Source: Closterium sp. NIES-65 (Eukaryota > Streptophyta > Zygnematophyceae > Desmidiales > Closteriaceae). From it: a stretch of DNA of 64,000 nucleotides. The notes beneath the pieces were generated by a model that saw only the letters and a list, made by a program, of their open reading frames with translations, made no database searches and was not told the origin of the DNA. The position numbers were made by a program, and so were the translations under genes. Positions 11,375 to 21,600 of this stretch are shown piece by piece (the first letter of the stretch is position 1; every line of letters starts with the position of its first letter). Location: contig CANXME010000808.1 in the NCBI GenBank assembly GCA_948144175.1, forward strand, positions 1 through 64,000, read 5' to 3'.

Positions 11375-14300
11375 TCAAGAAGTGAGCAAGTGAGGCAAGA
11401 CAGGCACAAGACCCAGCTGAGTGCAGAAGCGCTGATGATCACAAGGCGCAAGTGCCTTGGTGAAGACATCAGCAGTGTTGGCCTCAGAGGCCACGTACGC
11501 AAGCCGCAACTGTCCACGCTGCTGTAGCTCACGAGCAAGAAAGTAGCGGAGAGCAATGTGCTTTGTTCTGTGCTCCAGTCGCTGCTCTCGACACAAGGCC
11601 AGCATGGCCTTGTTGTCTACGTACAGGACTGGAGGAGAACGAGGCGGCTCTCCAAGGTCGGTCAGCAGGTAGGTGAGCCAACGAAGCTCCTGGGCAGCCA
11701 TAGCCCCGGCGTAGATCTCAGCCTCACAACTGGAGCCGAGAACAGAAGACGAGCGGGTAGCCCGCCACGAAACAGAGCCGGAACCAAGACTGAAAGTGTA
11801 ACCCTGTGACGACCGCTGCGTAGCCTCGTCGTCAGCCCAAGAGGCGTCCGCGTGCCCAGTGAGGACCACTGGACTCCGCCCTCCAAGCACTAGCCCCATG
11901 CCCGACGTACTGCACAAGTAGCGCAACACCCTCTTCGCTGCAGCCATGTGCTCTGGTCGGTGTCTCCCAGGAGCAACATAGCGTGCAAGAATGCTAAGAG
12001 GGTATGCAAGGTCAGGTCGTGTGCAGGTCATCAGGTACATGAGGCAGCCAACAAGCTCTGGGTATGGGCCACTCGACTCTACGGACTCATCCGAAGGCAG
12101 AGCTGAGAGCGAGTGGCGAGTAGGCAGAGGAGTGGCCTGAGGCGAGGAGTACGTGAAGCCGAAGCGCTGAAGGACCTGCTGCACCATGTGTGACTGAGTC
12201 AGGGTAATGGTGCGGCGTGCTCTGTCCCGGGTGATCTGCAAGCCAAGGTAGCTGCGCAGTTCACCCAGGTCTGTGCACGTGTGTCTCTTCTGCAGCTCGG
12301 ACTTCACGTAGGCGAGTCCAGCAGTGTCAGCTGTGGCAAAGACCAAGTCGTCGACGTACACGAGGATGTAGAACGGCGGCAGAGAGGTGTCGGTGCGCAG
12401 AAACAGCGACGGGTCGGCAGTAGAAGGAGCAAACCCAAGTGCCGCCAGTGTAGTCCTCAGTGTGTCGTGCCACTCACGTGGCGCCTGGCGGAGACCGTAG
12501 ACTGGACGCCGGAGACTCCACTGGGTACCAGGAGGGAACGACCCAGTGAAGTTAGGTGGGCGGCGCAGCCAGATCTCCTCGTGCAGGCTGCCCTGCAAGA
12601 AAGCAGTGCTGAAGTCGAGAGAGTGCAGCTCGTAGTCACGGTGAGCAGCAACGTGCAGCAGTACCCGAAGAGTGGTCATCTTCGGGGTAGGGGAGAAGGT
12701 CTGAAAGTAGTCAACTCCCTGCCGCTGACTGAAGCCACGAGCCACGTAACGCGCCTTGAAGACAGGCGGAGAACCCGGCGGCCGCTTCACCCTGAAGATC
12801 CACATGCCACTGACGATGTTCGCCCCAGGAGGGGGGACAGCGTCAACGTAGGTGCCTGTGGACATCCAGGAAGCCATCTCTGCATCCATAGCTGCCTGCC
12901 ACTGAGAGGAGTAGGGACCCTCTATCGCCTCCGCGTAAGAGCGCGGAGTCGGGATGTCAAGTGCATCCGGGTCTCCCTTAGGGGTAAGCAGTACGGACAC
13001 GAGATGAGGTGAAGCAGCGGCCAGACACTGGAACTCCTCCTGCCTGTCCTCAAGGACGTCCGTGCCAAGGGCACACTCACCCCCGACGGACGGAGGACAG
13101 ACAGACTCAGACTCAGCGACAAGACTCGCAGCGTAGTCTAGGCGACAGCGAGCAGCAAAGTCGACGAGCTCAGTAACAAGGGCAGACGCAGCAGTAGACT
13201 CGAAAGAAGGGTCAGTGACGGCAGTAGCAAGGAGACGCGTGACAGTAGGACTGGCAGCACGAAGAGAGTCCGACTCCGGGTCGGCAAGAGCAGGAAGAGA
13301 GGACTCAGGAGGAGAAGGCAAAGGGGCACGCAGAGGAGCAATGGACGGACGCAGAGACATCCGGTGCGTGCCAGGGATAGGAGGAGGACGCTGACGCGAA
13401 CCGCGACCACTAGCGCGCGCAGCACAAACAGGCGACGCAGGACGAGACGCAGGCTCACGACGCTCAGTAAGACCTCCAGTAGGACCAGCGTAGGGAGAAG
13501 GAGCAGGCAAAGGGGAGGCAGGCTGTAGCTGTGACTGTGACTGGACAGGCTGTGGACCCTCTAAGGGAGGAGGAGGAGGACAAGTAGAAGGTGTAAGACC
13601 AAGAACCTGCTGCAGGAGTGGAACGAAGTACTGTCGAGGCCGCGTGGCGACGCCAGAAACAGCAGGGACAGCACCAGGACCCCCAGCAGGAGTACCCGCT
13701 CCAGCAGCACCTCCAGTAGCTCCAGCACCTCCAGCAGCACCTCCAGCAGCTCCAGAACCCCCAGCAGCACCTCCAGCAGCTCCAGAACCTCCAGCAGCAC
13801 CAGGAGCACCCCCAGCAGGACCGCCAGTGGTAGTCTCAGCGCCAACACCCTCAGCAGCACCAACTCCAGTCGAACCTGCAGGCCCAGCAGCTCCAGTACT
13901 CCCAGGACGAGCACCTCCGGGACCCGCGACAGCAGCACCCTCAGTAGCCGACGAACCTCCAGCACCAGCAGCACGGCTCCAGCGCCGGGCAAACCACTCG
14001 CGCAGCTCCTGTGGAGAGAGTGGCTCCCGGCGAGACGAAGCACCCGGAGAACCTCCAGGTGGAGCACCTCCAGGCATAGCACCCCCAGGTCCAGCACCCC
14101 CAGGCAAAGCACCCCCAGGCTCAGCACCCCCAGGCTCAGCACCCCCAGGGCCAGCACCCCCAAGCCCAGCACCCCCAGGCGTAGCACCCCCAGGCTCAGC
14201 ACCCCCAGGATCAGCACCCCTAGGCTCAGCACCCCCAGTAGCCGAAGAACCTCCAGCACCAGCAGCACGGCTCCAGCGCCGGGCAAACCACTCGCGCAGC

Positions 14301-16426
14301 TCCTGTGGAGAGAGTGGCTCCCTGCGAGACGAAGCACCCGGAGAACCTCCAGGCGGAGCACCTCCAGGCTCAGCACCCCCAAGCCCGGCACCCCCAGGCA
14401 AAGCACCCCCAGGCGTAGCACCCCCAGGCTCAGCACCCCCAGGCTCAGTACCCCCAGGCTCAGCACCCTCAGCAGCACCAGAGTCACCAGTGACCTCGAC
14501 AGGCTCGACTGCGTCTACCTGGGACACACCTGAAGGGGCAGGACCCTGAGGGGGGAGGGGGTCTACCTGGGGGGGACCTGGTACAAGGAAGAGCGGGGGC
14601 GGGGGGAGGGACGGAGTGCGGTAGGGGAAGAGGCGGTAGTAGGGGACCGACTCGTCAAACGTGACGTCCTGGGAGGACAGAACACGGCGAGAGGTGGGGT
14701 GGTAGAACTGCCACCCAGGCGCGTCAGGGGGGAACCCCAGGAAGACGCAAGGAGCAGCACGAGGGGACAGTTTGTCCGCAGACAAGTCGCGGACAAACGC
14801 CCGAGATCCCCAGACCCGGAACGCCGACGCATCGCCAACCTTCCCCGTCCACAGCAAGGCTGGGGAGGTCTCCGGCCTGGAGACCCTGGGGTGAAGGTTG
14901 ATCTGATGCGCCGCGTACCTCACCGCAAACGGCCACAGAAAATGGGGGGCAGCCGCATGCATCATAGACGTACGAGCGACGTCCATGACCATGCCAATGC
15001 GGCGCTCAGCAATCCCATTTTGCTGCGGAGAGTCCGGAAGCGTGAAGGTCTGACGGATGCCCCGTGCGCGACAGTAGGCTCTCAGAAGGCCAGAGGAAAA
15101 CTCTCCGCCTCTGTCCGAGTGTAGACGCAGAACAGGAAAGTCCGAGCCAAAGCTCTGCCTGAGCTGGAGACGAGCTGCGCGGATCCAGTCGATCAGCACC
15201 TCAGTGACATCACCCTTGCTGCGCAAGGGGAAGACTGCGGTGTAACGCGAGTAGTCGTCAACAACTAGCAGGAAGTAGCGCTCGTGACCCTGTCCACGAA
15301 CGCGGGCTGGGCCCCGCACGTCCATGTGAATCGTCTGCAACGGGGCCTCTGTCGGAGGAAACTGGGAGGAGTGAGGGGCAGCACGCTGGCGCCCCTCGAC
15401 ACAGGGGACACAGGTAGGGCCAGGGCCCTGAGGAAGGGGAGGGAGGGACCGGGGGAGACCAGAAACAAGAAGACGAGAGGCCATGCCTCTAAGCCGAAGC
15501 AGAGAGGGGTGACCAAGGCGGTGGTGCCAGAGGAGAGTCTCGTGAGACAGGAGACGACACGAACAGGGGGCAGACTCAGGACCAGACCTGGACGCTGCAG
15601 CAAACACCTGACCCAACGCAGCTACCCTACCAGACTTTGTAACTGGAGGAGACGCAGTGGTCAGTGTGTATAGGCTCGACCCCGGCCGACGAGTAAACGT
15701 GGCCAGGTGTCGGCCTGTCCGAGCGTCCGTGCAGTGGGTCACCCGCTGACTCGCAGGAGTGAACTGGTGAACCCCCGCATCCTGCAGGTCAGCACCACTC
15801 ACCAAGTTCGTAGAGAACGAGGGGAGGTAAAGACCAGACAGGGTGCCAGAGGGGGCCGCCGGACACGGGAGGACAGTGGAGAACTGAGCAAGGACAAGGC
15901 CCCCAGAGGGGTCTGCCAGAGAGACTGCAACTGGCCGACCAAGCGGCGTGAGTGTGGTGCGGTCTCGAAAGAAGGAGCGGGAAGCCCCCGAGTCAAGGGT
16001 GAAGGTGTGAGAGGCCGGAGCCGACGCGGTACCTGAGAGAGCAGACTCACCCGCACCTGAGGAAGCAGACTCACTAGCACCTAGAGCAGCAGCCGCACCT
16101 GTACCTGGAGCAGGAGACACACTAGCACCCAGAGCAGCAGCCGCACCAGCAGCTAGAGCAGCAGGCTCTATACCCGGGTCAGGCGGTACGCACAGGTGAC
16201 CGGCACGGTCAGCACTAGTAGGCAATGCATACATGGCAGTGAGAATAGCATCATAGTCAAGAGCAAATATATCTACCCTCTGCCTAAGCAACTCCACCCA
16301 GTCGGGGAGCTCAGCCTCGTCGCCAAACTCGGTACGCCAGGCGTCGTTCAGACGGGCGAAGCAGCGGGACGGTGTATGACTAGGCGTCCCACAAGGCTGA
16401 CCAGTCCGAGCACCAGTGCGAATCAC
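11375..16426 (-). CDS. E2 copia polyprotein, long open frame (about 1,680 residues)
   Basis: A single open frame with Ty1/copia order. In element direction it holds a Cys/His knuckle region (about 16,330-16,440), protease with DSGA (about 15,980), GAG-pre-integrase HHRLGHPS (about 15,520), integrase (MDVRGP, HSDRGGEF, NGIAERR; about 14,700-15,340), a linker of PGGAEPGGA repeats (about 13,560-14,520), RT with YVDDLVF (about 12,340) and RNase H (about 11,440-11,890). The left end is the stop after VLPHLLTS. The listed right edge is only the outermost in-frame non-ATG start, so the true beginning is uncertain. The protein would act in cytoplasmic particles and in the nucleus for integration. Whether it is active cannot be told from sequence. 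Confidence 0.85.
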   Translation of the reverse strand: MIRTGARTGQPCGTPSHTPSRCFARLNDAWRTEFGDEAELPDWVELLRQRVDIFALDYDAILTAMYALPTSADRAGHLCVPPDPGIEPAALAAGAAAALGASVSPAPGTGAAAALGASESASSGAGESALSGTASAPASHTFTLDSGASRSFFRDRTTLTPLGRPVAVSLADPSGGLVLAQFSTVLPCPAAPSGTLSGLYLPSFSTNLVSGADLQDAGVHQFTPASQRVTHCTDARTGRHLATFTRRPGSSLYTLTTASPPVTKSGRVAALGQVFAAASRSGPESAPCSCRLLSHETLLWHHRLGHPSLLRLRGMASRLLVSGLPRSLPPLPQGPGPTCVPCVEGRQRAAPHSSQFPPTEAPLQTIHMDVRGPARVRGQGHERYFLLVVDDYSRYTAVFPLRSKGDVTEVLIDWIRAARLQLRQSFGSDFPVLRLHSDRGGEFSSGLLRAYCRARGIRQTFTLPDSPQQNGIAERRIGMVMDVARTSMMHAAAPHFLWPFAVRYAAHQINLHPRVSRPETSPALLWTGKVGDASAFRVWGSRAFVRDLSADKLSPRAAPCVFLGFPPDAPGWQFYHPTSRRVLSSQDVTFDESVPYYRLFPYRTPSLPPPPLFLVPGPPQVDPLPPQGPAPSGVSQVDAVEPVEVTGDSGAAEGAEPGGTEPGGAEPGGATPGGALPGGAGLGGAEPGGAPPGGSPGASSRREPLSPQELREWFARRWSRAAGAGGSSATGGAEPRGADPGGAEPGGATPGGAGLGGAGPGGAEPGGAEPGGALPGGAGPGGAMPGGAPPGGSPGASSRREPLSPQELREWFARRWSRAAGAGGSSATEGAAVAGPGGARPGSTGAAGPAGSTGVGAAEGVGAETTTGGPAGGAPGAAGGSGAAGGAAGGSGAAGGAAGGAGATGGAAGAGTPAGGPGAVPAVSGVATRPRQYFVPLLQQVLGLTPSTCPPPPPLEGPQPVQSQSQLQPASPLPAPSPYAGPTGGLTERREPASRPASPVCAARASGRGSRQRPPPIPGTHRMSLRPSIAPLRAPLPSPPESSLPALADPESDSLRAASPTVTRLLATAVTDPSFESTAASALVTELVDFAARCRLDYAASLVAESESVCPPSVGGECALGTDVLEDRQEEFQCLAAASPHLVSVLLTPKGDPDALDIPTPRSYAEAIEGPYSSQWQAAMDAEMASWMSTGTYVDAVPPPGANIVSGMWIFRVKRPPGSPPVFKARYVARGFSQRQGVDYFQTFSPTPKMTTLRVLLHVAAHRDYELHSLDFSTAFLQGSLHEEIWLRRPPNFTGSFPPGTQWSLRRPVYGLRQAPREWHDTLRTTLAALGFAPSTADPSLFLRTDTSLPPFYILVYVDDLVFATADTAGLAYVKSELQKRHTCTDLGELRSYLGLQITRDRARRTITLTQSHMVQQVLQRFGFTYSSPQATPLPTRHSLSALPSDESVESSGPYPELVGCLMYLMTCTRPDLAYPLSILARYVAPGRHRPEHMAAAKRVLRYLCSTSGMGLVLGGRSPVVLTGHADASWADDEATQRSSQGYTFSLGSGSVSWRATRSSSVLGSSCEAEIYAGAMAAQELRWLTYLLTDLGEPPRSPPVLYVDNKAMLALCREQRLEHRTKHIALRYFLARELQQRGQLRLAYVASEANTADVFTKALAPCDHQRFCTQLGLVPVLPHLLTS

Positions 16427-16659
16427 GTAAGAGCAGCGAACAGAACTGAGAGACCCTCTACTCTGAGCGTACCACTCACGAAGCTGCTGGGGCGTGAGAG
16501 ACGCGCGTGGGCGTCGCTAGAGCTGCATCTGGCCGCCGCCAGTAGAAGCAGGAGCAGGAGTAGCAGCAGTAAGGAAGGCAGGGGCTCACCAGTGGTGGGA
16601 AGAGCAGGCTCGACGACTCGGCAACTCGCAACTCGGCGGCACGGCGGCACTGCAGTAAC

Positions 16660-17345
16660 TGCGGCTCGGCGGCTCGGGCGACCCGGGCGGCTCGGCTGCT
16701 CGGGCGACTCGGGCGGCTCGGCGGCTCGGGTGGCTCGGGCGGCTCGGCCGGCTCGGGCGGCTCGGCCGGCTCGGGCGGCTCGGCTGCTCTGCGGCTCGGC
16801 TGCTGGGCTGCTCAGCGGCTCGGCTACGGCTCGGCTGCTGGGCTGCTCGGCGGCTCGGTGGGGGGGGCGGCTCGGCAATGCAGCAGGCGACGGGCCGGGG
16901 CAGCTGCGCAGGGCCGGGACGGGCGGTGCACGGGCGGCGTGGGGCCGGGACGTGCGGTGCACGTGCGGCGTGGGGCCGGGACGGCGGCGCGCTGCCGGAA
17001 CGGGCGGCGCACGGGCGGCGTGGGGCCAGGACGGGCGGCGCACGGGCAGAGTGGGGGCCGGGACGACGGCGCGGGGCCGGGACGGGCGGCGCACGGGCGG
17101 CGTGGGGCCGGGACGGGCGGCTCACGGGCGTCGACGGGCTGGAGCAACGGCGCGCGGTCGGGACAGGCGGCGCGCGAGCGGCTAAGGGCCGGGACGGGCG
17201 GCGCGCGGGCGGCTAAGGGCCGGGACGGGCGGCTAAGGGCCGGGACGGGCGGCGCGCGGGCGTCTAAGGGCCGGGACGGGCGGCGCGCGGGCGTCTAAGG
17301 GCCGGGACGGGCGGCGCACGTACGGTTAGGGGCCGGGACGGGCGG
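16660..17345 (-). repeat. E2 leader minisatellites
   Basis: There are two zones. Nearer Gag (about 16,660-16,870) lie GGCGGCTCGG units; nearer the LTR (about 16,900-17,345) lie units of the type GGGCCGGGACGGGCGGCGC. The same two-zone order is seen in E3-E7. Between the repeats and the primer site lie two GC hairpins: GCGCGCCCCGAGGCGCGCGC near 17,370 and GTCGCACGCCACGGGGCGT near 17,400. The second resembles the tandem hairpins of the small element at 6,905-7,150. Confidence 0.8.
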
Positions 17346-17474
17346 CGCGCCAGAAAAGAAAGAGGCCGCGCGCCCCGAGGCGCGCGCCAAAGTGCAAATC
17401 GTCGCACGCCACGGGGCGTGCGACAGAGCATGTAGCAGCGGAAGCAGTAGTACCCACAGGCCGAGAGCGTAACC

Positions 17475-17486
17475 GCTCTGAAACCA
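17475..17486 (-). promoter_or_regulatory. E2 primer-binding site
   Basis: On the minus strand it reads TGGTTTCAGAGC, one base different from the classical initiator tRNA-Met site. It abuts the 5' LTR. Confidence 0.8.
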
Positions 17487-17621
17487 TGTGAAAGAAACTA
17501 GAACGAGAATGAATGAACTATGAATGAAGTGAGTACATATAGGAAACCCTGATTCGGTTGTACCCCCTATGGGATACCCCACTATAGCCTACACAAATAT
17601 ATAAGCTATAATGTTCTGACA
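17487..17621 (-). repeat. E2 5' LTR (135 bp)
   Basis: Partner of 11,029-11,163, followed by the duplicated target CCGGG. Confidence 0.94.
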
Positions 17622-17626
17622 CCGGG

Positions 17627-18500
17627 CTCTCACTTCGTCGAGCCGCCCTAGCGGCCCCAACGCCCTAGCGGCCCCATCGCCCTAGCGGCCCCGCCGCCCG
17701 TCGATTCGGCCCCGCCGCCCTTCGCTGCGGCCCCGCCGCCCTTCGCTGCGGCTCCGCCGCCCTTCGCTGCGGCCCCGCCGGTCTTCGCTGCGGCCCCGCC
17801 GCCTCACACTGCGGCCCCGCCGCCCTTCACTGCGGCCCCGCCGCCCGTCTCAGCGGCCCCGCCGCCCTTTGCTGCAGCCCCGCCGCCTCTCTCGCTGCGG
17901 CCCCGCCGCCCTTCTCAGCGGCCCCGCCGCCCTTCGCTGCGGCCCCCCCCGCCTCACATTGCGGCCCCGCCGCCCTTCCCTGCGGCCCCGCCGCCTCACA
18001 CTGAGGCCCCGCCGCCCTTCGCTGCAGCCCCGCCGCCCGTCTCAGCGGCCCCGCCGCCCTTCGCTGCGGCCCCGCCGCCTCTCTCGCTGCGGCCCCGCCG
18101 CCCTTCTCAGCGGCCCCGCCACCCTTCTCTGCGGCCCCGCCGCCTCTCTCACTGCGGCCCCGCCGCCCTTCACGACGGCCCCGCCGCCCTTCCCTGCGGC
18201 CCCGCCGCCCCTCCCACTGCGGCCCCGCCACCTACCTTGCGGCCCCGCCGCCCTACCAGCGGCCCTACCGCCCTACACCGCCCGCGCCGCCCGACCTGCC
18301 CGACCCGCCCGACCCGCCCGAGCCGCCCGAGCCGCCTGAGCCGCTGAGGAGCCGAGGCGCCCGAGCCGCCCGAGCCGCCTACGCCGCTGAGGAGCCGAGC
18401 CGCCCAAGCCGCCCGACCCGCCCAAGCCGCCCGAGCCGCCCGAGCCGCTGGTGCCGCGGAGCCGCAGTTGCTGCTGAGCCGTCCGAGCAGCCGTGTTGCC
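17627..18500 (+). repeat. E3 leader minisatellites
   Basis: From about 17,640 to 18,260 there are units of about 23 bp built on GCGGCCCCGCCGCCCTTCGCT. From about 18,270 to 18,480 there are CCGAGCCGCC-type units. This is the distal-then-proximal order seen in the other elements. No coding content is recognised; the long frames across it are by-products of the repeat. Confidence 0.85.
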
Positions 18501-18608
18501 GTGTTGCTGTGCTGCTGAGCTGCCCGAACCGCCCTGTCTGGTGAGAGCAGCGCTTCTGTCACTGCACTGCCCCTGTCCTACAGTTGGTACTGCTAGTCTA
18601 CTGTTGTC

Positions 18609-21600
18609 ATGGTTACCCCTAGTGTCCTCGCTTTTGACGCTGAGGGTCGAGCCATTGACTTTGAGGTCTGGGTCGACGACCTGCAGCTGTTCTTACAGTG
18701 CGATAGGGCAGACGGTCTCTCTCTCTTTGACCTCACCTCTGGCACCTCTCCTGCCCCTGCTGCTGATGCTGACCCCACTGTTCGCTCCCAGTGGGCCACG
18801 CGCGATGCTGCTGCACGTCTTGCTGTGCGTCGCCACCTGCCTACCACTGAGCGCGCGCACTTTAGTCAGTACAAGAGTGCTCAGACCTTGTACGACGCTG
18901 TAGTTGCGCGCTACTCTTCCCCTGCCACTGCTGCACTGAGCTGCCTCATGCTACCGTACCTCTTCCCTGACCTTGCTGCCTTTCCCACAGTCGCTGACCT
19001 CATTACGCACCTCCACACTAGTGACACTCGCTACCGCGCCGCGCTTCCTGCTGAGTTCTGCGCCAAGAATCTCCCCCCCGTGTACATCACTCTCTATTAT
19101 ATAGTCACCCGCCTCCCTGACTCCCTTCGTGTAGTCAGGGACCACTTCCTCTCAGTCTGTCCCACCACTCTCACTGTTGACCTCTTAGAGAAGGCCCTCC
19201 TAGCAGCGGAGAAGAGCATAGTCGCTGTAGGAGCCTCTCGTGGTGACCCTCGCACCCCCATCTTTGAGGGGTGTTCTCCTTCCCCCCTTTTGCCCTCTGT
19301 CGCCTCTGCCGCTGCGGCCGACCTCGTTGGTCTTGAGTCGGTCGGTGCGGCGTCTGCCCCTAGCGGGAGACGCCGACCTGGCAAGGGCAAGGGGGGCAAG
19401 GGCGCGGGTGGAGCAAGCGGGGGCGGTGGAGGTGGAGGTGGAGGCGGCGGAGGGAGTGGGGGTGGCGGTGGGAGTGGTGGCGGGGGTGGAGGTGTCGGTG
19501 GCAGCAGTGGAGGCGGAGGCGGCGGAGGCGGCGGCGGTGCTAGCGGAGGCGGCGGTGGTGGCGGAGGTGGAGGAGGCGGTGGTGGAGGAGGTGGAGGTGG
19601 TCGGGGTGGCGCTTCGCAGCGGAGCAGCCCTGGTGGTGGTCAGCGCCAGCAGCAGCAGCAGCAGCAGCAGCGTTCTCGGGACATTCCCACCCCTCAGCAG
19701 CTCCGTGAGTGGTACGCGCAGCGTCAGCGTGGTGGGGGTTTTGGTCCGTGCACCTACGTCCTTCGCTCCGGCGACTGCGCGGGTGAGCAGTGTGGGGGTG
19801 CCCACCCCACCCAGCGCTGCTTTGGCCGCGTGACGGACGCTTGGCGTCAGCAGTTCCCGGAGGCCAGTGAGATCCCCCACTGGGGAGAGCTGTCTAGGGC
19901 AGGCGTAGCTATCTATGATCTTGAGTTTGATGCTATCCTTGCTGCCATGTATGCTGTGACTATTAGTGATGAGGGTGACTGTTACCGGTGTTTCCCGCCC
20001 GACCCGGGCATTGGTAATGCTGCTCTAGGTGCTGGTGAGGCTGCTGCTCTAGGTGCAAGTGCGTCTGCGCTCTCAGGTGCTGGTGAGTCTGCGCTCTCAG
20101 GTACCACGTCGGCTTCGGCCTCCCTCACCTTCACACTTGACTCAGGGGCTTCTCGCTCCTTCTTTCGAGACCGCACCACACTCACGCCGCTTGGTCGGCC
20201 GGTTGCAGTCTCCCTGCCAGACCCCTCTGGGGGTCCTGTCCTCTCTCACTTCTCCACTATCCTCCCGTGTCCGGCTGCCCCCTCTGGCACCTTGTCTGGT
20301 CTTTACCTCCCCTCGTTCTCTACGAACTTGGTGAGTGGTGCTGACCTGCAGGATGCGGGGGTTCACCAGTTTACTCCTGCGAGTCAGCGGGTGACCGACT
20401 GCTCGGACGCTTGCACAGGCCGGCACCTGGCCACGTTTACGCGTCGGCCGGGGTCGAGCCTCTACACCCTGACCACTGGTTCTCCTCCTGTCCCTGCGTC
20501 TAGCCAGGTAGCTGCGTCGGGTCAGGTGTTTGGTACAGCGTCCAGGTCTGGTCATGAGTCTGCCCCCTGCTCGTGTCGCCTCCTGTCTCACGAGACTCTC
20601 CTGTGGCACCACCGTCTTGGTCACCCCTCCCTGCCTCGTCTCCAAGGCATGGCTTCCCGTGTCCTTGTCTCTGGTCTCCCCCGGTCCCTCCCTCCCCTTC
20701 CTCCAGGGCCTGGTCCTTCCTGTGTTCCCTGTGTCGAGGGGCGGCTCCGGGCTGCCCCTCACTCCTCTCAGTTTCCCCCGACAGAGGCCCCGCTGCAGAC
20801 GCTTCACATGGACGTGTGGGGCCCGGCCCGCGTCCGTGGACAGGGTCACGAGCGCTACTTCCTGCTGGTGGTTGACGACTACTCGCGTTACACCTTAGTC
20901 TTCCCCTTGCGCAACAAGGGTGATGTCACTGAGGTGTTGATCGACTGGATCCGCGCAGCTCGTCTCCAGCTCAGGAGGAGCTTCGGCTCGGACTTTCCTG
21001 TTCTGCGTCTGCACTCTGACCGAGGCGGAGAGTTCTCCTCTGGCCTTCTGCGAGCCTACTGCCGTGCGCGAGGCATCCGCCAGACCTTCACGCTTCCGGA
21101 CTCTCCACAGCAAAATGGGATTGCTGAGCGCCGCATTGGCATGGTCATGGACGTCGCTCGTACGTCCATGATGCATGCGGCTGCCCCCCATTTTCTGTGG
21201 CCGTTTGCGGTTCGGTACGCGGCGCATCAGATCAACCTTCACCCCAGGGTCTCCATGCCGGAGACCTCCCCAGCTCTGCTGTGGACAGGGAAGGTAGGCG
21301 ATGCGTCTGCGTTCCGTGTCTGGGGATCTCGGGCGTTTGTCCGCGACTTGTCTGCGGACAAGCTATCCCCTCGTGCTGCTCCTTGTGTCTTCCTTGGCTT
21401 CCCCCCTGACGCACCAGGGTGGCAGTTCTACCACCCCTCCTCTCGTCATGTTCTGTCCTCCAAGGACGTCACGTTTGACGAGTCGGTCCCCTACTACCGT
21501 CTCTTCCCCTACCGCACTCCTTCCCTCCCCCGGCCGCCGCACTTCCTTGTGCCAGGTCCCCTCCATGTAGACCCCCTCCCCCCTCAGGGTCCTGCCCCTT

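Larger units (their letters stand above)
11029..17621 (-). mobile_element. E2: Ty1/copia retrotransposon nested in the leader of E3
   Basis: 135-bp LTRs (11,029-11,163 and 17,487-17,621) differ at about two positions. The duplicated target CCGGG lies at 11,024-11,028 and 17,622-17,626, within the leader of E3, which continues across the insertion. Minus orientation is shown by the primer site TGGTTTCAGAGC (minus strand, 17,475-17,486) and the purine tract next to 11,163. Total length is 6,593 bp. Parts seen in element order are the GC-rich leader, a short Gag knuckle region, protease, integrase, a long linker with two copies of an LREWFARRW module, RT and RNase H. One long open frame covers most of pol. 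E7 is its closest relative here, with the same Gag-end wording (RTG.RTGQPCG). Confidence 0.95.

Noticed and set aside
17640-18560. A GC-rich protein gene or CpG island in front of E3 Gag
   Set aside because: Position, unit structure and comparison with E4-E7 show it is the element's leader minisatellite.
19240-19880. Long open frames antisense to the poly-glycine and AEPGG parts (proline/alanine/threonine-rich proteins)
   Set aside because: They are shadows of GC-rich minisatellite coding on the other strand. The sense strand carries the Gag and Pol motifs in every copy.
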